DNA of 64,000 nucleotides from Panax quinquefolius (Eukaryota > Streptophyta > Magnoliopsida > Apiales > Araliaceae): positions 95,260,792 to 95,324,791 of the forward strand of contig CM035153.1 of the NCBI GenBank assembly GCA_020205615.1, in the 5' to 3' direction. Each line of letters begins with the position of its first letter. Within the stretch, counting starts at the first letter, position 1. The position numbers and the translations under genes are program-made. The notes below the pieces were generated by a model, which saw only the letters and a program-made list of their open reading frames with translations, made no database searches and was not told the origin of the DNA. Positions 1-12,213 of the stretch are shown here, piece by piece.

Positions 1-650
1 AAGTTTAACTCCAAAATTCCCAAATCTTGGTAGGACCTTACACATGTTAACGTGAGCTTCCAGTTTAAATTTCATGGTCATCTGGAGTTATAGAACTTCA
101 GGTTATAGCGTTTTTACCGTCGGAAAACCTAAATATTGAAATAGTCATAACTTGCTCATTTTAAGTCAGAATGAGCTCATTTTTGGACAGGAGGTACTTT
201 ATACCATATACTTTCATGACCCAAAAGGCCAGAATTTTTCTCATAATTTAAGTGGCCGAAACCGCCTCTCGAAAATCATGGCAGAAGCTTTTTCGGTTTT
301 TGCAGCTTTGCACTCCTTTGCTAAAATCAGTCCACACAAAAATCTACAACACCTTTTCCAGTAATTCCACTTGGATTAGTTAGGTAACTCATAGATCTAA
401 CTCTAGGACTTGACCACATTCAAAAATTCAAAATATAACAGGAGATATGGTCAATTGAATTTCATGTTACGTTTTTCACTAAAAATCGATTTTCAACTCT
501 TTGTGATTTCTAAGAAACTTTCATGTTTTCACATACTAACCAACATAACTCATCATAAAACTTACTAATACTTCATATACCCATGATTTTTATTAGTTCT
601 ATACTTTTATTATGACTTTCATCATAATCCACGTAAATGCAGATCCTTTT
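1..650 (-). repeat. T1-family LTR fragment, probably the 3' LTR of TE1
   Basis: The stretch reads almost base for base like 27787-28430 inside the complete 5' LTR of TE4, so it is an LTR segment of the same gypsy family (T1) in the same minus orientation. The match stops near 650, just before the point where the other copies begin their hairpin-type tandem array. The left end is cut by the window edge. By position it is probably what remains of the 3' LTR of TE1. A short reading frame at 152-364 lies inside this LTR text and is not a gene. Confidence 0.8.
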
Positions 651-1096
651 AGTTGAAGAAATATTTGAGGGTTTAAGAAATGGGTTTTCAGATGGGGTCA
701 ATACAAAATTCAATTTCACGCTCTAGGGTAGGCTAGGAAGTCTTCAAGAATACGCCAAGAAATTTATTAATGATAGAAATATCATTCAAAAGCTCATTAC
801 TCTCGTCCAAGACTTGGATAGATACGTCACATTAATACCAACTGTGACTTCTATCCCTTAACTCGGATAGCACCTCACAATGATACCTATTAAATTGCCA
901 TCTTGATCAATGACGTCGCCTCTGAAGAAAGTCCGGCTTTGGTGCATTCCACACAAGGAAGTCAACAACGAAAGGATCGGGGCTCTTTACTTATAGCTTG
1001 ATATAATGTTGATTAACTTTAGGATTTGGTTACTTTGAATTCAGATAACAAAGTTGGTTAGGAATATGAAAGCTAACAACCTTAAAAAAAAGAATA
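651..1096. other. Unassigned 446-bp stretch inside TE1
   Basis: This stretch lies between the T1 LTR fragment and the protease remnant of TE1, where pol and the rest of the 3' LTR would be expected. It matches no other part of the window that I can see and has no long reading frame on either strand. It may be filler DNA at a deletion junction or a scrap of an unrelated element. Nothing in it supports a function. Confidence 0.5.
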
Positions 1097-2581
1097 ACGA
1101 GTAGTTAATCAATTATTTTCAAAAATTACCTCAAAGGCAAGTATTTTCAAGAGATAAGATCGACAAGTAACGTGAAAGTGTTTATTTGAAACAACAAGAT
1201 TAATAAAAATTGGAGGTAACGAAGGTTTCTCCCAACGAAGTTTCAATAGATAAATCAAAGTCTAATTTCTTGAGTCAAATTTAAACGTTGAACGCAAGCA
1301 AGAGAGATAAAAGAATGGGTAGAACCCGGTATCTAATAAGGTATAGACTTCGCAAGAGCTTACGATTAACTTACCCGTGATAATTTTATTTAGGTTCCTC
1401 GTCACGAGAAAAAACGCTCTCTCTTAAACTCACGGCTCTGGGTTTGTCCTGGGATGACCTTTGGTGCCTCCATCCTAGTTGAATTCGTCTTGAGAAACGA
1501 CAAAATCGAGCTAAGTGGCCTTCTCTTCCACAATTATAACATGCTTTGGATGGCATGGCGCAGTTCGGACTGATGTGTCCCTCTCCTCCGCATTTGAAGC
1601 ATATGATAGGTGGTCCTTCTCCTTCCTTAACAACAGTCTTTGTGTCGATGTCTTTCCATCATTGTTGAATCTCCTTTTCTTGAAATGTCCATTCTTATTA
1701 TTTTGGCCCCGATTACCACCAAGTGGTTACCATATCCGCCTGTTGATTCCCTCCACGCTTGTTGTCACCGCTCGATGACTACTTACTACCGGTATTATAA
1801 TTTTGCTTACGCTCTCTTTTAGTTGCGTTGACTCGTTATCGCGCTCCACTAATCGAGCCCTATTTACAACATCCGAATAAAAAACACGTTTATGAGAAAT
1901 AAGATGTTGACGTATCTTCGCTTCAAACCTCTTAAAACATTCGCGCCGTTTCTCTTCATTATCCACCAAGTGGGACGTAAATCGTGATAACTCCGCAAAT
2001 TTTGCCTCGTATTGCGATTACACGGTCATATTGTTTTGTTCCAACTTGATAAACTCCACCTCCTTCATGTAGCGAATACTTTCGTGAAAGTATTTGTCGT
2101 TGAACAACTCTCTGGAACTTCTCCCAAGATATCTTCAAGACAAAGAAGTTGAGTAGTACGTTTTACCGATTCCCACCGAAGAATCTCTCTCCGCAAGAAC
2201 ATAAAGGCGTAAAGGAACCTTTTGCTCCTCGGAGCATCCCAAGACATCAAATATCTTGGTAATCTGCTTAATCCATGCTTCCGCCAGAAGTGGTTTTGGC
2301 TCTCCCTTAAACTCCGGTGGTCCCAACTCCTTGAATTGTTTAGCGGTGACCACCCGAGAGTTTTCCGTGTTTCCACCTACGTTTTGAACAGGAGTCACTT
2401 TCGCCTGATGTTGCATGAATTCTAAAAACCTTTTAAACGTACCGTCATTCATCAATTGATCAGTGTTGTTGTTTACAGGAGGATTATCGCCATCCTGTTG
2501 CACATTGTCCTGATTATTGATCTGTGGAGAATCAACAGTCTCCTGTGCTCCAATGCTTATCTCAACATTTTCGGATGCCAT
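1097..2581 (-). pseudogene. TE1 gag-protease remnant (Ty3/gypsy, Tekay-type chromovirus)
   Basis: Read on the minus strand, gag starts at the ATG at 2581 (MASENVEIS...), the same start and leader as TE8 gag. The retrotransposon-gag core follows in shifting frames (2581-2135, 2376-2065, 1969-1727). Two CCHC zinc knuckles (CFKCGGEGHISPNC and CYNCGREGHLARFC) lie at about 1605-1510; in functional gag these bind the genomic RNA. The protease start with its DTG catalytic triad is at 1333-1325. Homology ends at 1097, so reverse transcriptase, RNase H and integrase are all missing. Several frameshifts make this a non-coding relic. The family call rests on close similarity to TE8, which has the chromodomain. 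Confidence 0.85.
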
Positions 2582-2752
2582 TTTCAACATCGCCACAAAA
2601 CCAGGGTTAATTAACTTTGTCACATATTATCCCTATACACCGATTCCACCAATTAAATACCAAATAAACTTAGGTAGGTCATACTAGCGAAGGAATTTCC
2701 GTCTCTCCCTCCTAGTTCTATTCTCACCTCTTAGCCAGGATCATATCCCTAA

Positions 2753-2767
2753 GCTCGATAATACCAA
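2753..2767 (-). other. Primer-binding site of TE1 (initiator Met tRNA type), disrupted
   Basis: Directly inside the 5' LTR the minus strand reads TTGGTATTATCGAGC. This resembles the plant initiator-Met tRNA primer site (TGGTATCAGAGC), with three extra bases and a substitution. Its place next to the LTR edge fixes the orientation of TE1. Confidence 0.7.
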
Positions 2768-3779
2768 CCGTGACGCCCCAAAATTAGGGTATCGTCACCC
2801 ATCTTGGGTTGCCACTTACATGGTACATAAATTCAAATACAACTTACTAATATAATCGTAGGTATACAATACGACATAAAGCGTGAGTTTGAATACAAAT
2901 ATTATCTACTAGATATTATACAAACTCAAAAGGAGTCCTCATTACAACTATTATCACACTATTTCACGTAATAGTGAGGACTACTAATGCTATCCTCTCG
3001 GACCATTACTCCGTTCCCGACTCGTCCCGGCTATGTTCTCATTTTCAAGAAAACAAAGTGAAAGAAAGGGTGAGCTCAACTAGCCCAAGAGGGAAATATT
3101 ATGACTAAGATAATGCGAGAATAAATTATCATTAGCTTCAATGATGTTAAACCGATAAAATACAATAGACAACCGGTTTAAGCTGCGTAGCGGAATATGC
3201 AATCCATTAAAAAAATCAAGTAGAGAATAAAGTCTACTATCTTTTAGGTTTTTAAAAGGTTTTCATCAATTTTTTATCATTTGAGACTCGATTTTAATAA
3301 ATAAACCACCACATCTAATCATCCCTCGTACCACGATCAAGGATTTTCATCAAATTATCAATGGTCATGACTATACCGAATCACCCCCGGTCATAATCAT
3401 ACCAAAAACTATCCATCAACGCATTATGTGCCACCGAGGACTTTAGTCACATCATTTATATCAAGTCATGATTATACCGAATGATCCCTGATCATAATCA
3501 TACTAAGTTCATCTATGCACGTAAGCCAAAGATAACATAATATAACATGAGGATGATGACAATGACATAATAATTCAATAAAACAAGTTCAAGAATTATT
3601 TAATCCATGAATTATTAACGTCCAAATTGTCAACATGATACTGTTTCGTAGAGTAAAATTCAAGAATGATCAGAAGAATATTTCCATGAAAAGATACTGG
3701 ATGAAACGCAAATATCAAGGATATTCTACTAATTTCATGGAGTATAGAAGTCAAAGTTTTAACCAACTGGGTATAATAA

Positions 3780-4270
3780 AGAATGGAATAACAAAAGAAA
3801 TCACCATGCATGCATGCGATTGCCGCACAGACAAAGTTATTCCAACATAATAATAATAACGGAACCAAAGTCAAGTGAAATTCACACAAGCATGGATATT
3901 CCAATGAGAATAATAAAGATGGAACCGGATCCGGTGTAAAACACACAGATAGGATATTCCAAGAATGATAAAGCGGAACCAGTCCGGTGTAAAACACATG
4001 ATGTGATGTTCCAACAGAATAATAAAAAGCGGAACCAGTCGGTGTAAAACACACATGCATGGATGTTCCAAATGTAATAATAGAAGAATGTCACCAAGTA
4101 TAGGGTAAATCTGGCAGATATACTGAGTTATTCCAATGTAATAATAAGCAATGGAATAACATAAGGATTTCACCAAGTATAGGGTATGCTGGCGTATCAC
4201 AAAGTTATGTATAGGGTATGCCACTTTTACAAAGTTATTCCAATGTAATAATAGTGAATGGAATAATGTA
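3780..4270. repeat. Hairpin-unit tandem array in TE1 LTR
   Basis: Successive units of roughly 58-75 bp share the core TTCCAA..GAATAATAA followed by AATGGAA or GGAACC. In the best units TTATTCCA and TGGAATAA can pair as a stem around a loop rich in A and T. The same array occurs at 22990-23480 and 28440-28930 in the TE4 LTRs. It lies downstream of the TATA box on the minus strand and would therefore be in the transcript leader. Confidence 0.8.
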
Positions 4271-4451
4271 AGTTCTCTTCAAGAAGAAAGAATAACACCC
4301 CTTACAGTAAAAGAACCTGAATATATAGAAGTAGTGAAGTAGCGAATACTCTTCTTCTTCTTTCTATAATTTTCTCTATAGCTTCTCTCTATAATTTCTC
4401 TCTCTAGAGTTTCAATGAATTAAAGTAAGAAAATAATGAAGGAATGAGCTT

Positions 4452-4459
4452 TATTTATA
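4452..4459 (-). promoter_or_regulatory. TATA box of TE1 LTR
   Basis: The minus strand reads CCTATAAATA. It sits just upstream of a purine-rich (minus strand) leader of repeated ATAGAGAGAA, the same arrangement as in TE4 and TE8. A pol II start would be expected about 30 bases downstream, near 4420. Confidence 0.65.
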
Positions 4460-5192
4460 GGAAAATGGAATGCATAGTAACTAATCCATGAACGGTCAGA
4501 TTGATTTACTTTAATCGACGGTCCATATTTAAAGAAAAATCTTTTAAATAAAATATAATATATTCTATTTATATAAAAACATTTTACTATGCAAACACTA
4601 TGCAATACTATGCAAAACACTATGCAAAACACTATGCAACACTATGCATAATAAAATATAATATATTCTATTTATAGAATAACTTTAATAAAGTATTCTA
4701 TTTTATATAAAAGATGTTTCATTTTATTACGTTAATAATACGAATAAAACAAAACGTCATTATCATTATAATAATTCATATTATTAATCGACAATAATGG
4801 AATCAAACCGAGTGACTTCTCACATAAGCATCAATAATCAATACCGCGTGTTTACTATGCAACCACACGACATCGTACTTTTTTTACTACCGAGTAGTTC
4901 AACAGTAACCACGGTAAAACTTCCGCCGTTATTTCAATAAAATATTTTTGTCGTTTTCTCAATCCGACAATAATTCTGTTGTGGGGTCCACCAATGATTG
5001 AGCCGTTGTACGAATATTCCTTGCTAAACCGAATATTCCCCGACCAATTGAATATAATATAACCACTTGCATACTTTGCAAAATTTATAAATACTACCCA
5101 CAACTATAATATTATCTTAAATTCACACCATAATATTAAAAAATTATTTCAACAAAATTTAAATCTTTATTGATAAAATCTGGGGTCTCACA

Positions 5193-7840
5193 AATATGAT
5201 CACATCCTTAGTGCCGGTTAAGCACTTTAAGATGTTTTTCACTGACTCATAGTGAACTTCTCCATAATATGACTGATCAACATCAGGTTTCGTACATTTC
5301 ATTGCATACATGATTGTCACTCATGCGACCTCTCTTTTCTCAGGAGTCTGTGGGGACTATTAAGAGAGATACACTCCATAGCTCATCGACATGAGACATC
5401 TCTTGGAGTTTGCCATGCTAAACGACTTTAGCATCAAATTAATATACGTTCCTTGGGTTAAGTTGAGCATCCTTTTAAATCTATCTATATAGATTTTATC
5501 CCCAATTAAGATACTCGTCCCCAAACCATTCATGGAGGAATGTTTTGACAACTTTATCATTCTTGATTGTAGCATTAGTATGTCATTCCTCATCCAGTAG
5601 TATATCAACATATAATATTAGGAATGTCACGACGCCCCATCGACCCCTTTGTACACACTAGGTTCATTCTTATTTTGATAAAATCAAACTCTTTTGATTG
5701 CCTCATCAAAACGAATGTTCCATATTTGAGAAACTTGCTTCAATCCATTTCTCGAGTAGTGTCTACAACACTTACCTCATCGTATGTAAGCTGGATCATC
5801 ATCTTCTATGATGTGTACCTCATCATCATCATCTATGATGAATCCATACCTCCTAGGTATCTTCAAGACTATTCGATTTACGATTAGGTTTGTGGTGCAA
5901 TAACAGTACATCTACTGAGTTCCTCTTATTTTGACTTATAGTGTTTTGTGGTTCTTGAACTCTTCAAGATCTATTATCCTCCCACTAGCCCTTTCAATGA
6001 TAAACACCTTTATCTTAGAAGCGCGTGTTTCGCAACAAACACTTTTGCTAAGTAGGATTATAGAACATATACCCTAAACTTACTTTAGGATGTCCCACAA
6101 ATCAGACATGTCAAATCTTGTCCCAAGCTTATCCTTTGAAACCTTTTCACATAAGTTGGACAACCCTTATCTTAACATACTTAAGATTAGGAATCCTCCC
6201 CGACCATAACTTTTATGGAGTCTTGGAAATGGATTTTGAGGTTACCATTTTCGTAGATATGTCGTACCATTTCTAGGACATGACCTAGAAGGATCTTTGG
6301 AATGTCGATAAAATCATTATGGACCGCACCATGTCCAACAAAGGTACGATTTTTCCTTTCAGATACATCAATCAATTATTACGTATCATGAGGTGTCCAT
6401 TATGAGAAAAACCATTTGAGATGATCTAGAAACTTATTGCACAAGTATTTATTCCTTGATCTAATCAAAGAATCTTAATACATTGTAAATTTGTTTCACT
6501 TCTGAATTCTTTGAACCTTTCAAATAATTCATACTTGTATTTCAGCAAATATACACATTCAACTCTTTGAATGATCATCTCCTTTTCTTATACTAATTTG
6601 TTCAATATGCAAAATTATTTTCATGTAAGTCAAGTATACAAAATTTATTAAGTAATATTCGATTCTATACAAAATATTATTATTATAAATAGAACAACAA
6701 TTGTTCTTAATTATAATACCAAAGATTTCATTGTCCAACAATAAAATGGAAATAATATTTTTAACAAGAACTGGAATACAATAACAACTTATTGACTTAA
6801 TAGATTTGCGAAGTAGCGATCTTTAAACTATAAGTTTCTATGGCTAATGCAACAACCTTTGCTTCATTTTCCACACATAGGATTACTTATATTTGTTTAG
6901 CTTTCTACTTCGCTTGGTCCTTCATAAATCTATATTTATGATAACCAAAGTCGGTATCCAATACCCAAGTAGAACCTTGACTTAAAAGAAAATTTATTTC
7001 AATCATAAACAAAAGCAGTATTATGAACCGAAACTTCACTAAGCTTCTTTGGTTAGCCTCTCGCAAGATGCTTCTCAGATTTCTTTCCAAAGGTCCGAAG
7101 CTTATTGCGGTGGAAGCAAACTCCTATGCTATCCGATCGCTTTTGTTCTTATTATCCTTTGTTTATGCCTTTCTATATACCTTCTTTGAATCGTTCTTCT
7201 TTTCGAAGATCCTTTGGCCCCTACCAGTAAGACTTGATCTTTCTTGGTTGGAAAGTGACTCTCAACATTTTTCAACAAGTTAAGCAAATCAGCGAGGCTG
7301 ATATCTAACTCGTTCATATGAAAAATTCACAACAATTGTGAAAGGAGTCCGGGAATGAGTGCAAGATCAAATCTTGGCTCAACTCTCCATCCATATATGA
7401 CAAAACCAGTTGTCCTAATTGATCAATCAAATTGATTATGTTAAGAACTTTTTATCTGTACTATAGTGCCATTGGCCATTCTAGATCGGAAGAGCTCCTT
7501 AGATATCTCGATATCTATCGCCCCTACTTTCCTCACCATCAACTACTTGATGTGCGGGAATATAGTAGAAGCATCCATAGTTTCATCTTGCCGACGCCAA
7601 GCTCGTTACTTTCATAGATGCGAGCATGATGCATTGAGCCAATTGTGCATCATCTTGCCACTTTCTAAAAGTAGCAATGTCTTCCTCGGAGGCATTATCG
7701 CAACCATTGCGAGGATAGGCGTATTAAGGACATAAGATAGCTTTTTCATTTATGAGAACTATTCTCAAATTCCTTAACCAATCCGTTTAATTGATTCAAG
7801 TTAATTTAGCATCTAATATGCTTCGCAGATGATAGTAATT
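5193..7840 (-). pseudogene. TE2 gag-pol relic (Ty1/copia)
   Basis: On the minus strand the order is the copia one. Gag comes first (about 7840-7130; a recognisable stretch around KLSYVLNTPI, then a C-terminal segment). Protease follows (STWVLDTDFG around 6960; the usual DTG/DSG is DTD). Integrase is next (about 6900-6190, including the SERKNRT region that holds the catalytic glutamate), then the linker (6190-5990) and reverse transcriptase (about 5890-5360). Part of the RT core is deleted between about 5810 and 5740, and the YVDD catalytic motif near 5600 reads YWMRND in the open frame. The text stops at 5193 near the start of RNase H, cut by the TE1 LTR. Stops and frameshifts are dense throughout, so it is old and non-coding. 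Confidence 0.85.
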
Positions 7841-8050
7841 TTAGACATTGTAAAATTTCGTAAATGAATTTGTAATTAACAATATTTTAACATACATTCA
7901 TTTATTAATTACCAAAATAAATTAGGTCTTGTTTTAAATTGGTATCTCCCACTATTTTCTTCAAACTATATTACCTCACTTATATAGTTAAGTGTAATCT
8001 AATTAAAGATTTGCTAGTGAGAATAAGGATCCCATTTCAAATGTATATAG

Positions 8051-8345
8051 CCTTGTGGTGACACAACAAACTATATATAAATAAATAGGTAGACAACTTT
8101 TGTCAATTACATCAACTATGCAACTCCTTTTCTTTTGTCTCTTAGATTATTTTGATCAAGTGGTGGCACATCCGAATCAAAATTATCCAAGTTAAGTCCG
8201 ACCTAGCACTCCATATATTCAAAAAGAAAAATATCATCCTTGTGGTGACACAACAAAACAATATTGTTCAATTTTCTTTATAAGCATCAAATATGATAAA
8301 TTAACATCTTAAATACTTAATACTGCCTTGTGGTGACACAACAAA
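8051..8345. repeat. Three copies of a 20-bp motif CCTTGTGGTGACACAACAAA
   Basis: Identical 20-mers start at 8051, 8238 and 8326 within otherwise dissimilar AT-rich sequence, so only the motif is conserved. Part of it (TTGTGGTGACACAA) is a near palindrome. The spacing is 187 and 88 bp. Confidence 0.85.
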
Positions 8346-9099
8346 CTCATATTAAATATTTAATACTCTATTAATTTTATCATGCTGAAGGCTTGACGTT
8401 CGATATTCCAAATATCTTTGAACGCTTAGGACTTAATATAAAAAAATTTGAGGGTTTGTTATTAATTTGTCTCATCTTGTTTTAGCGCCGCATGCACATA
8501 TATATATAAAATACGGCGTATATTAATGAACATGCGAAGCATGTTTGCATAATATATAATATATATAGTATAATGCACATATAGAATACTATATTCTACC
8601 CGGATTGATTATGGACTTTTATTCTAGTTTGGTTCACTAGAGCTACCAAGTGAACCAAAAGGTCAAACCCTAGGGGTGCAAGAAATAATATTTAAATATA
8701 ACTATTACATTTAAACTTAGGGCTCCATTACAAGCGGGTCTTCAAACGCTCCTTGCTCATTGATCTCCAATTCTTCAAAATTAATTCTAAATATTCCTAT
8801 TACAAAACTATTTTAAAATAAATAAAACCTTGATCGATAGTGATCGAGGGAAGTACATAGGAGGAGATAGAATTTACATTTAGAAAAATTAGAGAAGATG
8901 AGGTACTGTGAACCCATTTAATAAAACCCATACATTCATGCATCCAACTAAAATAAAATCCAATCACATTGGTCGATAGTCCATAATCAATCCCATTTAT
9001 TATCATACACATCACCATATGCATCAATAAATAACATTCATCTCATGAATAATAAACATTTAATATATATATTGATATCATTTAATGGGCAAATTTAGT

Positions 9100-9760
9100 T
9101 AGTATAAAATCTATTTTTGAATCAAAATAAACTCCTTTATTTTAATCCAAATTTAAATCAAAATAAAACTATTTTATTTTAATTTATCTAATTTTGAATA
9201 AAATAAACTATTTTATTTTAATCAAAATCTTTAATCAAAATAAACTCTTTTATTTTAATTAATTATGGAATCCAATTCCATATATATATATATATATATA
9301 TAAAATCTTTAATTAAAATAAACTCTTTTATTTTAATTAATTATGGAATCCAATTCCATGTAAAAAAAAAATTTTATTAAAGAAAACACGGATATTCTTT
9401 CCTATTCACAAATAAACTCTTTTTTATTTTGAATAATATGAAATCTTATTTCATATCTAAATAAACTCCTTTATTTAAGGAAACATGGATTCTCTTTCCT
9501 ATTCATAAATAAACTCCTTTATTTTTGAATAATATGAAATCTTATTTCATATCTAAATAAACTCCTTTATTTAAGGAAAAATAAAATCCAATTTCAACTC
9601 CAATTAGTTATCATGGAATCCAATTCCAACTCTAATTAGTTAGCATGAAATTCTAATTTTAAAATTAAAATAAACTTTTTATTTTAACAATAAAATAAAC
9701 TTTTATTTTAAGATTAAAATAAACTTTTATTTTAATTATAAAATAAGTAAGAATAATATA
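9100..9760. repeat. Cluster of short AT-rich inverted repeats
   Basis: Many units of the form AAAATAAACTCTTTTATTTT occur back to back, together with GGAATCCAATTCC and ATGAAATCTTATTTCAT palindromes. Each can fold into a short hairpin. A block containing the ATTATGGAATCCAATTCC palindrome is repeated almost exactly at about 9235-9275 and 9305-9360. Confidence 0.75.
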
Positions 9761-9773
9761 TATATGTTAACAG

Positions 9774-9780
<7 letters not shown>

Positions 9781-9832
<52 letters not shown>
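9781..9832. repeat. (TA)26 microsatellite
   Basis: An uninterrupted TA run; shorter TA runs flank it at 9281-9302 and 9905-9955. Such tracts are prone to length change and assembly error. Confidence 0.95.
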
Positions 9833-9836
<4 letters not shown>

Positions 9837-9985
9837 CTTAGAAGTATATATATATATTAACCATTCTTCAAAAATTTCTGTTACCTTTATTTAAGTAAAA
9901 ATGTAATATATATATATACTACATATATATATATCATATATATATATAATATATATATAGAACCTTTTCACATGAATTCCTGCCG

Positions 9986-10008
9986 TTTTTTTTTTTTTTT
10001 TTTTTTTT
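9986..10008. repeat. Poly-T tract (23 T)
   Basis: A homopolymer run of 23 T. A second AT feature, an A11 run followed closely by a T run, lies at about 10118-10140 and is a near-perfect palindrome. Confidence 0.9.
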
Positions 10009-10239
10009 ATTCGATGAAATTCTTTGGAAAGAAAAACAATCAGATTCAATTTCCGTGCATGTCATGATTTTTCGATTTCCGTGCGGTCTTTGATTTCCTT
10101 GCACAATGAGTTCGGTAAAAAAAAAAACTTTTTTTTTTTAAATAAATTTTATACAATAAAATTATGCCCAATTAAATTGTTCTAAACACATATCAATTTA
10201 TATATCAAATTAAAACAATTAATAATTCGCATAAAGGTT

Positions 10240-10253
10240 TGGCTCTGATGCCA
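10240..10253 (-). other. Primer-binding site of TE2 (initiator Met tRNA type)
   Basis: The minus strand reads TGGCATCAGAGCC, one base different from the plant initiator-Met tRNA primer site, immediately inside an LTR edge ending CCTCACA. This anchors the LTR boundary and the minus orientation of the copia element. Confidence 0.85.
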
Positions 10254-10254
10254 C

Positions 10255-12213
10255 TGTGAGGTTTGTAATATTCATATGCAATCAAATTGCATAAAAAGTG
10301 CGGAAGCGTGTAAAAATCGAGTTTAAAAATTTACAAACCATATACCCGGATCATCCTTTGCGTAATTATTAATTTAACGAAAAGAAAAGAATAAAATCAT
10401 ACCCTTGAAGATCGAAGCTTCCTCAAGTACAATTTCACCTCCAATCCTTTTCGCTCAACTTGAATCCACCGGGTTTGGTTCCTTCCTTTGATCAACGTTA
10501 GCCACCCGTGTGTTTGGCCTCTGAGGTGATCCACCAAGGAAGAATAAAATTCAAGAAGATGGGTGTTATGGCTAACCCTAGTTTTCTATCTCTATAGAAA
10601 AGGCATACTCCCAACAAATTGGAATTATTACGTACTTTGTTAAAGTCAACAACCCATACACCCATAATAAGACTCCTCTTATTAATAGATGTGGGCAACC
10701 CACCTTAACAATTAAGGAATTGGGTTTTATTTAATTAATTAAATTCTTTTAATTAATTAAGCTCCCTAATCTTATTAGGGATAATTAATTAAACTCCTTT
10801 AACTAATTTTCCTTCCTAATCCAATTAGGAATAAATGAGAGTACTTATATTAAATTAATTCCTAAACTCTTTTAGAAATTAAAATAATAATAATTGTAGT
10901 AATATTAATAAGACTCCTCTTATTAATTTATATTTAATATTTCTAAAATATTAAATAATAAATATTAAGCTATTTAATTTATTCTATCACCATAGATTAA
11001 ATTAAATATACTTAATATATTATTACGATTATGCCATTAACTTCTTAAATAATTATTCTTCCTTTTATGGTGTGACCCTTTAGGTTCTCCATATTAAACC
11101 TAGGTTGTGAATAAATCAATTAGAACAATTCTAATCTTATTTAAATAAATAAATTAAACAATTAATTTATTTAAATAAATAATATTTATTCTACAATAGG
11201 ATAAGCCTCCCTAGCGATCAACGACTTTCCGGATAATATAGATTTCAACATTAATCATTAAAGAACCTTTGAGTAAATAGTTACAAATACAATTCAATCC
11301 TTCCACCATACAATGTCCCAATTAAATATAAGACATGGAATTACTGTCAAGTCTTATTTTATTTAATTATATGTATTTCGATCCTTAAATGCACCTAACT
11401 CCAAATAATGCAAATTAGAAACTCCTTTCTAATTTCATTTCGCCGCCAAGGACTCTTTGGGTTGTCATTTATCGAATCACATAGGACATTTCTCTTCTTT
11501 TATTAGAAGTGGTAGATTCTTTATTGATCATACATTATCTCCATGTACAACTTATTATACCCAAGCATACCCTTTGATATACCCTAAGGGTCTTAAGGAA
11601 TAAGTCAAAGTATAACTCATCATACACAAGATACTATGATGATCTCAAGTCCAAGGATTACTTGTACAACTATCACTACAGAATTCCTATTGACGAGCAA
11701 ATAAAAATCCATTAGGTATTCCTTAGCGAGCCACGTTCAATTGAACTTATTCTCTAATAAGCACCTACATACTTGCTTTAGTGTCTCCACACAAATGATC
11801 ATGAGATCAATCATCCTCATCCAATGAGCAAGCAACGTATGTACCAATCTATCCGGATTCACTAATCCCCAATTTAGTAATCCAATTATTAGGAACTATT
11901 TTAGTTTTAAGCTTTCTAAGAATTTAGATCTCAATAGAATGATCATCATCATTATTCTAAAAGCATTGCTTAAAATTATGGGTTTATCACATATTATAAA
12001 ACAGCATCATGTAGATAATTAAAAGCCTTTAATAAATTAATACTTTTTATTAATAAATGAATAAGATTGTTACAAAGTATATGCTTTATCATCAAACATG
12101 ATTGGCTTGTGTGCATACTACTTTCACCCCTAAAGTTTTCCAAGTTTATATTATTCCCCTCTAACTTTTTTAATTCACTTATCTTCAATAAACACATTAT
12201 TAATACTTCAACA
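10255..12213 (-). mobile_element. TE2 5' LTR (Ty1/copia, 1.96 kb)
   Basis: The LTR begins TGTGAGGTTTG and ends ACTTCAACA, giving the TG...CA termini expected on both strands, with the primer-binding site just outside the left edge. Its right end abuts T1 LTR sequence at 12214 in a place where other T1 copies are continuous (compare 24355-24370). TE2 therefore appears to have inserted into an older T1 LTR. No partner LTR is visible in the window; it would lie beyond TE1, to the left of position 1. I see no gene inside it. Confidence 0.82.

Larger units (their letters stand above)
2769..5192 (-). mobile_element. TE1 5' LTR (T1 family, about 2.4 kb)
   Basis: The LTR runs from a slightly mutated TGTGACGCC (here CGTGACGCC) to the intact terminus GGGGTCTCACA, as seen on the plus strand. 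Both ends match the TE4 LTRs. On the element strand the TATA box is at 4460-4452, leaving about 0.7 kb upstream (U3) and about 1.7 kb downstream (R-U5). The U3 is roughly 0.6 kb shorter than in TE4 and TE8, while R-U5 carries the hairpin array. The right terminus abuts copia sequence at exactly 5193, which suggests that TE1 inserted into TE2. Several short reading frames inside it come from the repeats and are not genes. Confidence 0.88.
7841..10239. other. AT-rich 2.4-kb leader/spacer of TE2 without genes
   Basis: This stretch separates the gag relic from the primer-binding site, far longer than the usual leader of a copia element. It contains no convincing reading frame. It holds three copies of a 20-bp motif (8051-8345), a dense set of AT-rich short palindromes (about 9100-9760), TA microsatellites and a poly-T tract, listed separately. 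It could be an extended 5' leader or a later insertion; no clear LTR or terminal-repeat boundary is visible. Confidence 0.6.

Noticed and set aside
3596..4060. A 154-codon minus-strand frame with repeated CVFYTG/SVCFTP-like peptides
   Set aside because: It lies entirely in the hairpin tandem array of the LTR; the repeats in the peptide are the DNA repeat translated. Similar frames at 23154-23432 and 28609-28872 differ in frame and length.
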